This document shows positions 21,461 to 34,400 of a stretch of DNA of 64,000 nt, in pieces. The stretch comes from Membranipora membranacea. Its lineage: Eukaryota > Bryozoa > Gymnolaemata > Cheilostomatida > Membraniporidae. Where the stretch lies: the NCBI GenBank assembly GCA_914767715.1, contig OU612071.1, forward strand, positions 2,790,001 through 2,854,000. Direction: 5' to 3'. The notes under the pieces are model-generated. The model did no database searches and had not been told where the DNA came from. It saw only the letters and a program-made list of their open reading frames with translations. Numbering within the stretch: position 1 is the stretch's first letter; every line of letters starts with the position of its first letter. The position numbers and the translations under genes were made by a program.

Positions 21461-24400
21461 ATGATGGTATATTATAGTGACGTAGGGGGTACCTGCATGG
21501 TACATGTCATCTTCATGGGGCTCAGTTATTTAAAGTCAAAAATCCTCATTTATAGTTATCTCCTCCTTACTTTTCAAAAAACTATCTCCTTCCTACAGTT
21601 TTTAATTAACAATAACCACATTTGGTCACCTGGATCGTTAGTCAATCAGCTAACTATTAATTCATCTTTTTCTGCAAAAACTCCAAACCTGACAAAAAAT
21701 CTCCAAGTTCGTGTTTTTCTGTTTGGGAAGAATTACATTTCGACATGGAAACTCACAGAGATCTGGTTTTTTTTGGAGCATCAGTTCATCACATTATCCA
21801 AGTGAGCTTTTGAGGGCATGTTTGAAATATTTTTTAAACATATTTAAAATAGCGATTCACTTTTTCATTACGGTGTTTATTTCATCCATCAGTGGAGTGG
21901 CAATGTTGCACAAGGCAGTGCAAAGAGCCTATATATTTGTTGTTTCTATGCCATTGTGCGCAGTTTCAAACAAATTCTAATTGCCTTTTATCAAAGGAGT
22001 GGAGCAATTTACAAATGACAATGGAGATGCTATACTGAACTTAAACAAAAGAATATTTCTGTTGGTTGATATAAGCTTTCAGTATAGATTGTGGTGTCCC
22101 ATCAGTCCCCCATCAAATTCTTTCATAATGACTATAGACCGCAAAATCTTTAATATTATTAATATTTCCAAACATGGTTTGGATTTGGCTTTTTCAGTGG
22201 ATACTGTTCAATGATAGCATTTTCAAACTACACCCAAATGTTTGAGCTTAAATCTTACTTGAATGTCATACCAATATTTTTATTATTGAAAAACACTAAT
22301 GTTACTATGCTGGATGCGTATAGGATTATGATAACTGTGTGTCTGGAGGGCTCACCCTTAATAAAACACATGATATTCTATGTCAAATATTCTGCTGCAT
22401 TTTCAGTGAGCTGGTTTCTGTATGTTCGACCTTGGTGTATTTATCACGATTAAGGAATTGCAGTCCTGAAATAACCATTGACAGCATTCATGTTACGGTT
22501 GAGTTTGTACATTTTCTTAAAAATCGTGCCCTGGGACTGCATCTATACTGCAACAAGTTATAATGTTGTTACTTTTGAGGATTCGGTCAGCCAAACAGGT
22601 GGGCTGCCTCAAAAAAGAACAAATCTGAGATGGCTTCCAAACAAAATTGGAAGCAATTCTTTACGCAGTGCATTGAAACGATCCAAGTACAATTGAGACC
22701 TGTGCTGGATGAAGATATCAGTTAGAGCAATTACAGACATTGCTTTCTCAGAGTAAATATTCTAATCCCTCAAGAAAATCTTATTTGTAAACAACCAGTG
22801 TATTGCAGTCTCTGTGTTTCATAACAGGGAAAGAATTTGTTACTGTTATGCCTTGTTAATCTTTTCCAAAGGATTTAAAGGCAATGTAATTTTAGAATAT
22901 CTAAACCTGAGGATTACCTTTGTGTCTCAAGACTTGTTGCTTCTTATGATATTTATGTTTTATAGCATTATTACATCAGATTAAAATTGAAGGTTCTATA
23001 AATCAGATGTCTAGTCGCAAGCAACATCCTGGACCATAGGATGCAAAATTTGTTGCCTTAGTGGCCAGGCCGCAATATCTGCTCCAGGTTGCTCTCTGTT
23101 TGCAGGCAGGTCGGAGCACACCTGGGTTCCAACCAAACCCCAGTGCTAGATAATTTGTAATTCCTGCTCAGTCCAAATATACTTTCCAACCAGCATTCCA
23201 AGCCCGAAACCCCAGTTCTGATACAAAAAATTTAGCCCATATTGAGTGCCCCGTTATTTATACCAATTTTATTGCATCTAAAATATCATATCATATTATG
23301 TTGAATCAATAGGCTCTAGAGGCTGGCTACTCATATATTTACATTTTTGCAATCGACCATGACACCTTGTCGACATTCAATTATCCACACTCTCTTTACT
23401 CAACAAAAACATGGTCCATGCTTCTAAAAAGTTATACAAGGTTGCGATCACTTCACTTTTGGTTAGCCGGGTAAACCTTCTTCCGGGAGTTATTGCACAA
23501 TCAAGTAGAGGGCTGCCTCCATAAACAACAAATCTGAGATGGCCTCCAAAAAATCTGAAGCAATTCTCCACGCGGTGCATTGAAACGATCCAAGTACAAT
23601 TGAGACCTAAGCTGGATGAAGATATCAGTTAGAGCAATTACAGACATTGTTTTCTCAGAGTAAATTTTCTAATCCCTCAAGAAAATCTTATTTGTAAACA
23701 ACCAGTTGTATTGCAGTCTCTGTGTTTCATTACAGGGAAAGAATTTGTTACTGTCGTGCCTTGTTTATCTTTTCCAAATGATTTAAAGGCAATGTAATAT
23801 TAGAATATCAAAACCTGAGGATAACCTTTGTGTCTCAAGACTGATTAAAATTGAAGGTTGATTTAAATCAGATGTCTTGTCACAAGCCACATCCCGGAGC
23901 ATAGGCGGCGAAATTCGTTGCCTTAGTGGCCAGGCCACAATATCTGTGCCAGGTTGCTCTCTGTTTGCACGCAGGTCGGAGGACACCTGGGTGCCAACCA
24001 AAGCCCAGTAGAAGATGGACCGCAGATACATTCGATATGAGGCCCTTTCGATAAATTTAAGGTTCAATGATTGCACAGACCAAGGGTACATTGTGGCAGC
24101 ATCATTCAAGGATTGTTATAGTTATTCCTATTGCAAAAACTGCCACAATACTGCCTTCCTAACTATACCCATCGTATCAATTTAGCTAGGATAGTTAGGT
24201 GTAATTTACGCGTAAAACTTCATGGCTAATTGTGGAGTAAGGCTGTACAAAGAGAATGTTTTACGGGAGAGCCTGCATATTCTATTTTTTATTGTAATCA
24301 AAAACTTTGAATTCAGTTCATTCTCCAGAACCCTATAATTGTGACAAATAGATGAAAGGAGTTTTTGGCATCGAGCTTCCCATAACTTTCCCCATGACGC

Positions 24401-25250
24401 AAAGCTTGCAGATACCTTGACCAAGGAGTAAAAAACTCTTTACTTGACTATTGTTAAAAAATTTACTCTGAATCCCTTTACTCTGTGAAGCAGTCTATCC
24501 ACATGCCTTGAAACTAAAATGTTTTACACAGATAGATAGATGGGGTGATAACTCTATACTGCAAATGAGCGACCAAATTTCAACAATAAGAGAAGACAAC
24601 TTCTTAGCCTAAGATTTGCTCAAATTGACTTTAATGAACTGAGAAGGTGATAGGTTGTATCCATATCCAATATTGACTTAGAGTCAGTTTTTATTTCCTA
24701 AGTGATGTTAGGGGAATATCTTCTTTTATTTCAGATAATTTTTAAATTTTAGGTTGTAAACTGAAACGGGATAGTTTTCTGCCAGGTTTACCTGGAATTC
24801 TCCCATCACTTGGCCCAGGTCGGGACCATTTCCCCCTTGTGATTTAATTGTGGACAACGTTTTAACCAGGTTGTTGGCGGGGTGGAGTTGAGTTTTTTAT
24901 GCTTCTCGGCACAGCGCACTTGGGAACTCTTGTTGAACGGTGATTTCCTCTAGGGTGACCCTTTCTAAATAGATTACATAGTTCCTAGCCTGTGATGAGA
25001 CAGTGACACCTGTGGTGTTGTAACATTGCCATCAGAGAAAATTGTTCGATTTAGACAATTAAATTCTTGAGCATTTAAACACGGCTTGTAAGATTTGCTT
25101 AAGTACCTAGCATTGTTCTCCAGCGAAGCTGTGTATAGGATTATATCATTGATCAGGTGATACAGCAGTACTTTTAATTGTTTTGGTTGTTCTAAATTAT
25201 TTGGAGCAGATTTCATAAGTTTAATAATTAACAAAGGTTCACAAATTGAG
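21461..25250. other. Unit 1 downstream region: coding-looking but unassigned
   Basis: Plus-strand frames such as 21981-22214 (GVEQFTNDNGDAILNLNKR) and minus-strand frames such as 25234-24974 (LINDIILYTASLENNARYLS, LNAQEFNCLNRTIFSDG) and 24109-23783 (MNDAATMYPWSVQSLNLKF) recur in most units. On the minus strand, TLEEITVQQEFPSAQ and LVKTLSTIKSQGGNGPDLGQ follow in shifted frames, which suggests a decayed gene or transposon carried along with the array. Recurrence alone is not evidence of function, because the units are recent duplicates. Confidence 0.3.
22478..24110 (+). repeat. Nested direct duplication inside units (about 0.9-1.0 kb)
   Basis: A block containing GCATTGAAACGATCCAAGTA, GAAAATCTTATTTGTAAACA and GTTGCTCTCTGTTTGCA recurs within units. 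Landmark positions: unit 1 at 22670 and 23577; unit 2 at 28331; unit 3 at about 33889; unit 4 at 39441, 40403 and 41389; unit 5 at 46312 and 47274; unit 6 at 51358 and 52319. Copy number per unit is therefore 2, 1, 1, 3, 2, 2, with spacing of about 907-986 bp. This explains much of the unit-length variation. Confidence 0.85.
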
Positions 25251-26220
25251 TTTCAGTGTGTTATCCTTATTATGAAAGTATCGATAACAATTTGTTTACA
25301 TATAGCAGTTTAAAAACATCCGTACAATGAAACAGAGTTACACAGTGATTTAGCGAACAAAAATATATCACATATTCTAAGCAGGACTAAATTATAGTCA
25401 TAACTCCTTGGTTGAAGCTGGAAACAGTAACCAGTCGCAGCATTAGAAGGCAGTGTTGTTGAGTTCAACAAGTTCTCAATTAAGCAACATGTCAATCTTT
25501 TACAACAACACATGTTGTATTACACTCTCCGAACCCTCCATTATCTGTTTTAGTTACTGGGTGCGAGCGGACGTGGACGGTATAGCTGCCACCACAATAA
25601 GGATATCATAATCACTAAGCTTCAACTTAAGAAAACCAATATCAATCATCATTAAATTATGTCAGTTGTCGATGTCATTAAACCAAGTAGTGTATTTTTT
25701 CCCTAATCACACAAAACTTAATATCAATTATTTGACATCTGGCAGTTTGAAAATATCCACATAATATGACAAGTGTCCAAAACTTTTATTGGCATAATAA
25801 TTGATCCAACAACTATTAGTATGTAGGCGTATTAAGTTCAGATCCTGCACCCTACCTCCTGGGAACAATGATGTTTCCCTATCAACCATAATTTATATGG
25901 AAATAAACAATATGATAATAATAACAGCTTCCAGCTCATCAGATGTTGCCTGTCCTGAAAGTATAAAAGAAGAGACCAATTAATACAAAGATCACAAGAC
26001 TACAGCCTCACATCACTGAACAGCACTGTCTCAAACCTCTTAATCCACAGTAAGTATCTGGTTGTAAATTTACTGATCAGGAATTGTATGAGGTAATGCC
26101 GCGTTGGAAGTAAATTTTTGTATTTGTTTTCTGTATTATCTCATTGAGGAAGTTTCTATAAATCAACCTGGTATAATGGAATGCATATTCTTTATCTGAT
26201 GTAGATAGAAGAAACTGGAA

Positions 26221-26665
26221 ATGAAGGTCTTTGCATTTCTATCCCTGATCGTTGCTGCACTTGGTGAGTTTCACTTCTTCTTGTTTTATATTTTTTCCGT
26301 GAATACTGAGACCTGTTCTACATGTGGTATTTAGGTAGATATTGGATGACTGATGCATTAATGTTTCCACCGACTGTGGTGTTTTATGATCTTCAAAGAC
26401 ATAATTAAACCATATCTGATATAATTAGTTACATTGAGGTGTAAAATACGAAATGTAATATAATAGACGGTACAGAATAAACTGTTTGATGATTGTGATG
26501 ATAATTTATTTATCATCGCAACTGCAAAAGGGTAATGTTCATAAGTTTATAAATTTACACTGTGTTTTTATAGCTGTTGTACAGATCGAAGCTGGGCTCA
26601 GTTCGGTGATAAAGTCAGTAGCTACCGAAGTAGCGACCGATGCTCTTGTTGACGCAATATTATAG
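26221..26665 (+). CDS. Short secreted peptide precursor, copy 2 (GLSS type, 3' end altered)
   Basis: Coding exons 26221-26263 and 26574-26665. The signal peptide reads MKVFAFLSLIVAALAVVQIE, then A. The mature part begins GLSSVIKSV: one codon shorter than the GVF type. It carries T for S and L for V changes later on. A deletion after GACGCAAT removes the normal EG-stop end, the exon 3 donor and the start of intron 3, so the frame now ends DAIL then TAG (44 residues). Without the donor, splicing to the untouched 3' untranslated exon acceptor (26830) is no longer possible in the normal way. It may be a degraded copy or one with an altered 3' end. The TATA box (25962) and 5' exon (ending 26049) are intact. 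Confidence 0.65.
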
Positions 26666-27669
26666 ATATTGCACATATATGTACTGATAAGAAAACAAAT
26701 TGTAATGAAAATTCTAAAATAATTTTATTGGTTGATGCAACTCTGATTATTTGTTTTTTAATGTTGTGGTAAACAAATTAGTTTGATGCATATGAATCAA
26801 ATGAATTTATTTTTTCCAAAACATTCTAGGTTCGAGATATGTCTGCAACCAAGAGAAAATCACACAGGATTTATAAGCTCTTGTCAATCAACTGTGTATT
26901 GAATCTAATTTAATCAATAAATAATATTTAGCAATAAAGCAAAACCTCCTTGCACACAGTTTAATAATTATATTTTAAACACAAATAACAATTCCTAAAT
27001 TTTTATGGTATTCAGTTTGGTTATGTCATACCCGTAAGATAGAGAGCGAAACCTCCTCTGCCATTCTACACCATTAAAGGGAACTGAAACTGATTGTTCA
27101 AGCCAGAACAGTGACAGGACTCACAACATCTGCACGTGCTTACATTGTAAAATCTAAATTGATTTTTTTATTAATCAAACTTTGCGCAAGCTCCAAAAAG
27201 CTACTAGGGACTGAGCTCGATGTCAAATGAAAAATTGTGAGAATGTCTATTGGAAAATACAGCTCTCTGATTGGAGAATGGTGAGTTGAAAATGCTATTC
27301 TAAGAATAGTACAATTCAATGATGGTATATTATAGTGACATAGGGGGTACCTGCATGGTACATGTCATCTTCGTGGGGCTCAGTTATTTAAAGTCAAAAA
27401 TGCTCAGTTGTAGTTATCTCCACCTTACTTTTCAAAAAGCTATCTCCTTCCTACATTTTTCAATTCAGAATAACCCCATTTGGTCACCTGGATCGTTAGT
27501 CAATCAGCTTACTATTCATTCATCTTTTTCTGCAAAAAATAGTATGATAACTGTGTGTCTGGAGGGCTCACCCTTAATAAAACACATGATATTCTATGTG
27601 AAATATTCTGCTGCATTTTCAGTGAGCTGGTTTCTGTATGTTCGACCTTGGTGTATTTATCACGATTAA

Positions 27670-28046
27670 AGGGCAACCGAGGTTTCAAACAACTTCTCAT
27701 TGATGGCCATTGATTAATAGCAGATTGCACCTTCTGCATGGGGAAAAAGACAAAATATAATTTGAATGATTATTCAGCCAGAATTCTTGTGTAACATTTC
27801 TTCCATCAGGTACTCAAACTCAGCTAAAAGAGAATACCACATAGCAGTTTCCTGTTCCTGTTATTATTTAGCCTGTGCTCTATAATTATTACAGCGAAGT
27901 CTTGGAACCTCCCCTAAACTGAAGTGCTACCCAGCTTAGAGTCAGCAACTACTTTGAGTTTTGCATCGCGTAATGCACAAAGCTGATGCTGCCCAGCACA
28001 TTATTTGCTACCCATTAATGCATACCTGCGAAACCTTGGTTGCCCT
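27670..28046. mobile_element. 377-bp MITE inserted at TTAA in unit 2
   Basis: It is flanked by TTAA on both sides (27666-27669 and 28047-28050). The termini AGGGCAACC and GGTTGCCCT are inverted repeats. Units 1, 3, 5 and others have the uninterrupted sequence CACGATTAAGGAATTGC with a single TTAA, so the empty site is preserved and the insertion is exact. A second, older copy lies at 8223-8586. It has no coding capacity, so it is non-autonomous. TTAA duplication with AGG termini fits, from memory, the Kolobok superfamily; piggyBac is the alternative. Confidence 0.9.
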
Positions 28047-30716
28047 TTAAGGAATTGCAGTCCTGAAATAACCATTGACAATTATCCACACTCTCTTTAC
28101 TCAACAAAAACATGGTCCATGCGATCACTTCACTTTTGGTTAGCCAGGTAAACCTTCTTCCGGGAGTTATTGCACAATCAAGTAGAGGGTGCCCTGGGAC
28201 TGCATCTATACTGCAACACGTTATAATGTTGTTACTTTTGAGGATTCGGTTAGCCAAACAGGTGGGCTGCCTCCATAAACAACAAATCTGAGATGGCCTC
28301 CAAAAAAATCTGAAGCAATTCTCCACGCGGTGCATTGAAACGATCCAAGTACAATTGAGACCTAAGCTGGATGAAGATATCAGTTAGAGCAATTACAGAC
28401 ATTGTTTTCTCAGAGTAAATTTTCTAATCCCTCAAGAAAATCTTATTTGTAAACAACCAGTTGTATTGCAGTCTCTGTGTTTCATTACAGGGAAAGAATT
28501 TGTTACTGTCGTGCCTTGTTTATCTTTTCCAAATGATTTAAAGGCAATGTAATATTAGAATATCAAAACCTGAGGATAACCTTTGTGTCTCAAGACTGAT
28601 TAAAATTGAAGGTTGATTTAATTCAGATGTCTTGTCACAAGCCACATCCCGGAGCATAGGCGGCGAAATTCGTTGCCTTAGTGGCCAGGCCACAATATCT
28701 GCGCCAGGTTGCTCTCTGTTTGCACGCAGGTCGGAGGACACCTGGGTGCCAACCAAAGCCCAGTAGAAGATGGACCGCAGATACATTCGATATGAGGCCC
28801 TTTCAATAAATTTAAGGTTCAATGATTGCACAGACCAAGGGTACATTGTGGCAGCATCATTCAAGGATTGTTATAGTTATTCCTATTGTAAAAACTGCCA
28901 CAATACTGCCTTCCTAACTATACCCATCGTATCAATTTAGCTAGGATAGTTAGGTGTAATTTAAGCGTATAACTTCATGTCTAATTGTGGAGTAAGGCTG
29001 TACAAAGAGAAATTTTTAAGGGAGAGCCTGCATATTCTCTTTTTTATTGTAATCAAAAACTTTGAATTCTGTTCATTCTCCAGAACCCTATAATTGTGAC
29101 AAATAGATGAAAGGAGTTTTTGGCATCAAGCTTCCCAAAACTTTCCCCATGACGCAAAGCTTGCAGATACCTTGACCAAGGAGTAAAAAACTCTTTACTT
29201 GACTATTGTTAAAAAATTTACTCTGAATCCCTTTACTCTGTGAAGCAGTCTATCCACATGCTTGAAACTAAAATGTTTTACACAGATAGATAGATGGGGT
29301 GATAACTCTATACTGCAAATGAGCGACCAAATTTCAACAATAAGAGAAGACAAGTTCTTGGCCTAAGATTTGCTCAAATTGACTTTAATGAACTGAGAAG
29401 GTGATAGGTTGTATCCATATCCAATATTGACTTAGAGTCAGTTTTTATTTCCTAAGTGATGTTAGGGGAATATCTTCTTTTCTTTCAGAAAATATTTTAA
29501 TTTTTGGTTGTAAACTGAAACAGGATAGTTTTCTGCCAGGTTTACCTGGAATTCTCCCATCACTTGGCCCAGGTCGGGACCATTTCCCCCTTGTGATTTA
29601 ATTGTGGACAACGTTTTAACCAGGTTGTTGGCGGGGGTGAAGTTGAGTTTTTTATGCTTCTCGGGACTGCGCACTTGGGAACTCTTGTTGAACGGTGATT
29701 TCCTCTAGGGTGACCCTTTCTAAATAGATTACATAGTTCCTAGCCTGTGATGAGACAGTGACACCTGTGGTGTTGTAACATTGCCATCAGAGAAAATTGT
29801 TCGATTTAGACAATTAAATTCTTGAGCATTTAAACACGGCTTGTAAGATTTGCTTAAGTACCTAGCATTGTTCTCCAGCGAAGCTGTGTATAGGATTATA
29901 TCATTGATCAGGTGATACAGCAGTACTTTTAATTGTTTTGGTTGTTCTAAATTATTTGGAGCAGATTTCATAAGTTTAATAATTAATAAAGGTTCACAAC
30001 TTGAGTTTCAGTGTGTTATCCTTATTATGAAAGTATCGATAACAATTTGTTTACATATAGCAGTTTAAAAACATCCGTACAATGAAACAGAGTTACACAG
30101 TGATTTAGCGAACAAAAATATATCACATATTCTAAGCAAGACTAAATTATAGTCATAACTCCTTGGTTGAAGCTGGAAACAGTAACCAGTCGCAGCATTA
30201 GAAGGCAGTGTTGTTGAGTTCAACAAGTTCTCAATTAAACAACATGTCAATCTTTTACAACAACACATGTTGTATTACACTCTCCGAACCCTCCATTATC
30301 TGTTTTAGTTACTGGGTGCGAGCGGACGTGGACGGTATAGCTGCCACCACAATAAGGATATCATAATCACTAAGCTTCAACTTAAGAAAACCAATATCAA
30401 TCATCATTAAATTATGTCAGTTGTCGATGTCATTAAACCAAGTAGTGTATTTTTTCCCTAATCACACAAAACTTAATATCAATTATTTGACATCTGGCAG
30501 TTTGAAAATATCCACATAATATGACAAGTGTCCAAAACTTTTATTGGCATAATAATTGATCCAACAACTATTAGTATGCAGGCGTATTATGTTCAGATCC
30601 TGCACCCTACCTCCTGGGAACAATGATATTTCCCTATCAACCATAATTTATATGGAAATAAACAATATGATAATAATAACAGCTTCCAGCTCATCAGATG
30701 TTGCCTGTCCTGAAAG

Positions 30717-30804
30717 TATAAAAGAAGAGACCAATTAATACAAAGATCACAAGACTACAGCCTCACATCACTGAACAGCACTGTCTCAAACCTCTTAATC
30801 CACA
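30717..30804 (+). promoter_or_regulatory. TATA box and 5' untranslated exon, peptide gene 3
   Basis: TATAAAAG at 30717-30724; 5' exon ends at 30804 before GTAAGT. Identical in layout to copy 1. Confidence 0.7.
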
Positions 30805-30975
30805 GTAAGTATCTGGTTGTAAATTTACTGATCAGGAATTGTATGAGGTAATGCCGCGTTGGAAGTAAATTTTTGTATTTGTTTTCTGTATTATCTCATT
30901 GAGGAAGTTTCTATAAATCAACCTGGTATAATGGAATGCATATTCTTTATCTGATGTAGATAGAAGAAACTGGAA

Positions 30976-31423
30976 ATGAAGGTCTTTGCATTTCTATCCC
31001 TGATCGTTGCTGCACTTGGTGAGTTTCACTTCTTCTTGTTTTATATTTTTTCCGTGAATACTGAGACCTGTTCTACATGTGGTATTTAGGTAGATATTGG
31101 ATGACTGATGCATTAATGTTTCCACCGACTGTGGTGTTTTATGATCTTCAAAGACATAATTAAACCATATCTGATATAATTAGTTACATTGAGGTGTAAA
31201 ATACGAAATGTAATATAATAGACGGTACAGAATAAACTGTTTGATGATTGTGATGATAATTTATTTATCATCGCAACTGCAAAAGGGTAATGTTCATAAG
31301 TTTATAAATTTACACTGTGATTTTATAGCTGTTGTACAGATCGAAGCTGGGCTCAGTTCGGTGATAAAGTCAGTAGCTACCGAAGTAGCGAGCGATGCTG
31401 TTGTTGACGCAATCGAAGGCTAA
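30976..31423 (+). CDS. Short secreted peptide precursor, copy 3 (GLSS type, intact)
   Basis: Coding exons 30976-31018 and 31329-31423 give 45 residues plus TAA. The signal peptide has AFLSLIVAALA in place of ALISLIVTALA. The mature part begins GLSSVIKSVATEVAS and ends VVDAIEG, 24 residues, so Val-Phe of copy 1 is replaced by a single Leu. Exon 2 starts at 30960, and the 3' untranslated exon starts at 31652. All splice signals are present. This is the intact representative of the second peptide subtype. Confidence 0.8.
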
Positions 31424-34400
31424 ACACCCACCAGCGGACCAAATTGAGGTGAGCAGATACAATAAGACTACAATCTTTGTATTATAGATATTGCACATAT
31501 ATGTACTGATAAGAAAACAAATTGTAATGAAAATTCTAAAATAATTTTATTGGTTGATGCAACTCTGATTATTTGTTTTTTAATGTTGTGGTAAACAAAT
31601 TAGTTTGATGCATATGAATCAAATGAATTTATTTTTTCCAAAACATTCTAGGTTCGAGATATGTCTGCAACCAAGAGAAAATCACACAGGATTTATAAGC
31701 TCTTGTCAATCAACTGTGTATTGAATCTAATTTAATCAATAAATAATATTTAGCAATAAAGCAAAACCTCCTTGCACACAGTTTAATAATTATATTTTAA
31801 ACACAAATAACAATTCCTAAATTTTTATGGTATTCAGTTTGGTTATGTCATACCCGTAAGATAGAGAGCGAAACCTCCTCTGCCATTCTACACCATTAAA
31901 GGGAACTGAAACTGATTGTTCAAGCCAGAACAGTGACAGGACTTACAACATCTGCACGTGCTTACATTGTAAAATCTAAAGTTACTTAAGGGTACCAGAA
32001 AGGTACAACTTTATACATGGTATACACTGAACTCAATCCTGGAACAGCAGCTCACTCATAGCCTTATAAACAGTAATCACTCAATTTAGGAATACTTACT
32101 GGATTTTATGAACTCCTCAATCCTCAATCAATAATTTAAGTTTATAGATGTCTATGTGATTTGCTATGTGAAATGCTATGCGAAATGCTATGTGATTGGC
32201 TGTCCCTAGTAGAGGGTGCCATCTTTACTGTATGACCACGTGAAAGTCACCTGACTAAAACCGTTACAACAAGATGCATTCTTCCGGATATAATGCAGTC
32301 TCTAATAAAATATTCATTGATTGATGGATTTGTTTCATAGTGTTTTATTGTTTTATATTATCAAGACAGGCATAAATAAAAGTTGTTATGTTAAAAATAA
32401 CCACCAAATAAAAGAAAAAGACACTAGTTTATACAAATTGTTGCTCACAGAAAATTGATTTTTTTATTAATCAAACTTTGCGCAAGCTCCAAAAAGCTAC
32501 TAGGGACTGAGCTCGATGTCAAATGAAAAATTGTGAGAATGTCTATTGGAAAATACAGCTCCCTGATTGGAGAATGGTGAGTTGAAAATGCTATTCTAAG
32601 AATAGTACAATTCAATGATGGTATATTATAGTGACATAGGGGGTACCTGCATGGTACATGTCATCTTCGTGGGGCTCAGTTATTTAAAGTAAAAAATGCT
32701 CAGTTGTAGTTATCTCCACCTTACTTTTCAAAAAGCTATCTCCTTCCTACATTTTTTAATTCAGAATAACCCCATTTGGTCACCTGGATCGTTAGTCAAT
32801 CAGCTTACTATTCATTCATCTTTTTCTGCAAAAAACTCCAAATCTGACAAAAAATCTCCAAGTTCGTGTTTTTCTGTTTGGGAAGAATTACATTTCGACA
32901 TGGAAACTCACAGAGATCTGGTTTTTTTTGGAGCATCAGTTCATCACATTATCCAAGTGAGCTTTTGAGGGCATGTTTGAAATATTTTTAAACATATTTA
33001 AAATAGCGATTCACTTTTTCATTACGGTGTTTATTTCATCCATCAGTGCAGTGGCAATGTTGCACAAAGCAGTGCAAAGAGCCTATATATTTGTTGTTTC
33101 TATGCCATTGTGCGCCGTTTCAAACAAATTCTAATTGCCTTTTATCAAAGGAGTGGAGCAATTTACAAATGACAATGGAGATGCTATACTGAACTTAAAC
33201 AAAAGAATATTTCTGTTGGTTGATATAAGCTTTCAGTATAGATTGTGGTGTCCCATCAGTCCCCCATCAAATTCTTTCATAATGACTATAGACCGCAAAA
33301 TAATTAATATTATTAATATTTCCAAACATGGTTTGGATTTGGCTTTTTCAGTGGATACTGTTCAATGATAGCATTTTCAAACTACACCCAAATGTTTGAG
33401 CTTAAATTTTACTTGAATGTCATCCCAATATTTTTATTATTGAAAAACACTAATGTAACTATGCTGGATGCGTATAGGATTATGATAACTGTTTGTCTGG
33501 AGGGCTCACCCTTAATAAAACACATGATATTCTATGTGAAATATTCTGCTGCATTTTCAGTGAGCTGGTTTCTGTATGTTCGACCTTGGTGTATTTATCA
33601 CGATTAAGGAATTGCAGTCCTGAAATAACCATTGACAATTATCCACACTCTCTTTACTCAACAAAAACATGGTCCATGCGATCACTTCACTTTTGGTTAG
33701 CCAGGTAAACCTTCTTCCGGGAGTTATTGCACAATCAAGTAGAGGGTGCCCTGGGACTGCATCTATACTGCAACACGTTATAATGTTGTTACTTTTGAGG
33801 ATTCGGTTAGCCAAACAGGTGGGCTGCCTCCATAAACAACAAATCTGAGATGGCCTCCAAAAAAATCTGAAGCAATTCTCCACGCGGTGCATTGAAACGA
33901 TCCAAGTACAATTGAGACCTAAGCTGGATGAAGATATCAGTTAGAGCAATTACAGACATTGTTTTCTCAGAGTAAATTTTCTAATCCCTCAAGAAAATCT
34001 TATTTGTAAACAACCAGTTGTATTGCAGTCTCTGTGTTTCATTACAGGGAAAGAATTTGTTACTGTCGTGCCTTGTTTATCTTTTCCAAATGATTTAAAG
34101 GCAATGTAATATTAGAATATCAAAACCTGAGGATAACCTTTGTGTCTCAAGACTGATTAAAATTGAAGGTTGATTTAAATCAGATGTCTTGTCACAAGCC
34201 ACATCCCGGAGCATAGGCGGCGAAATTCGTTGCCTTAGTGGCCAGGCCACAATATCTGCGCCAGGTTGCTCTCTGTTTGCACGCAGGTCGGAGGACACCT
34301 GGGTGCCAACCAAAGCCCAGTAGAAGATGGACCGCAGATACATTCGATATGAGGCCCTTTCGATAAATTTAAGGTTCAATGATTGCACAGACCAAGGGTA

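Larger units (their letters stand above)
18926..25360 (+). repeat. Array unit 1
   Basis: Holds peptide gene copy 1 (19506-20609) and the full middle region. The nested block is present twice (GCATTGAAACGATCC landmark at 22670 and 23577). The first unit is slightly more diverged at its left edge (ATATATCGCAGATTC). Confidence 0.9.
25361..30115 (+). repeat. Array unit 2
   Basis: The shortest complete unit. It lost about 80 bp across the end of the peptide exon, about 470 bp after the 3' untranslated exon (junction near 27158) and most of the middle block (junction near 27540). It carries one nested block and a 377-bp inserted MITE (27670-28046). Confidence 0.9.
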
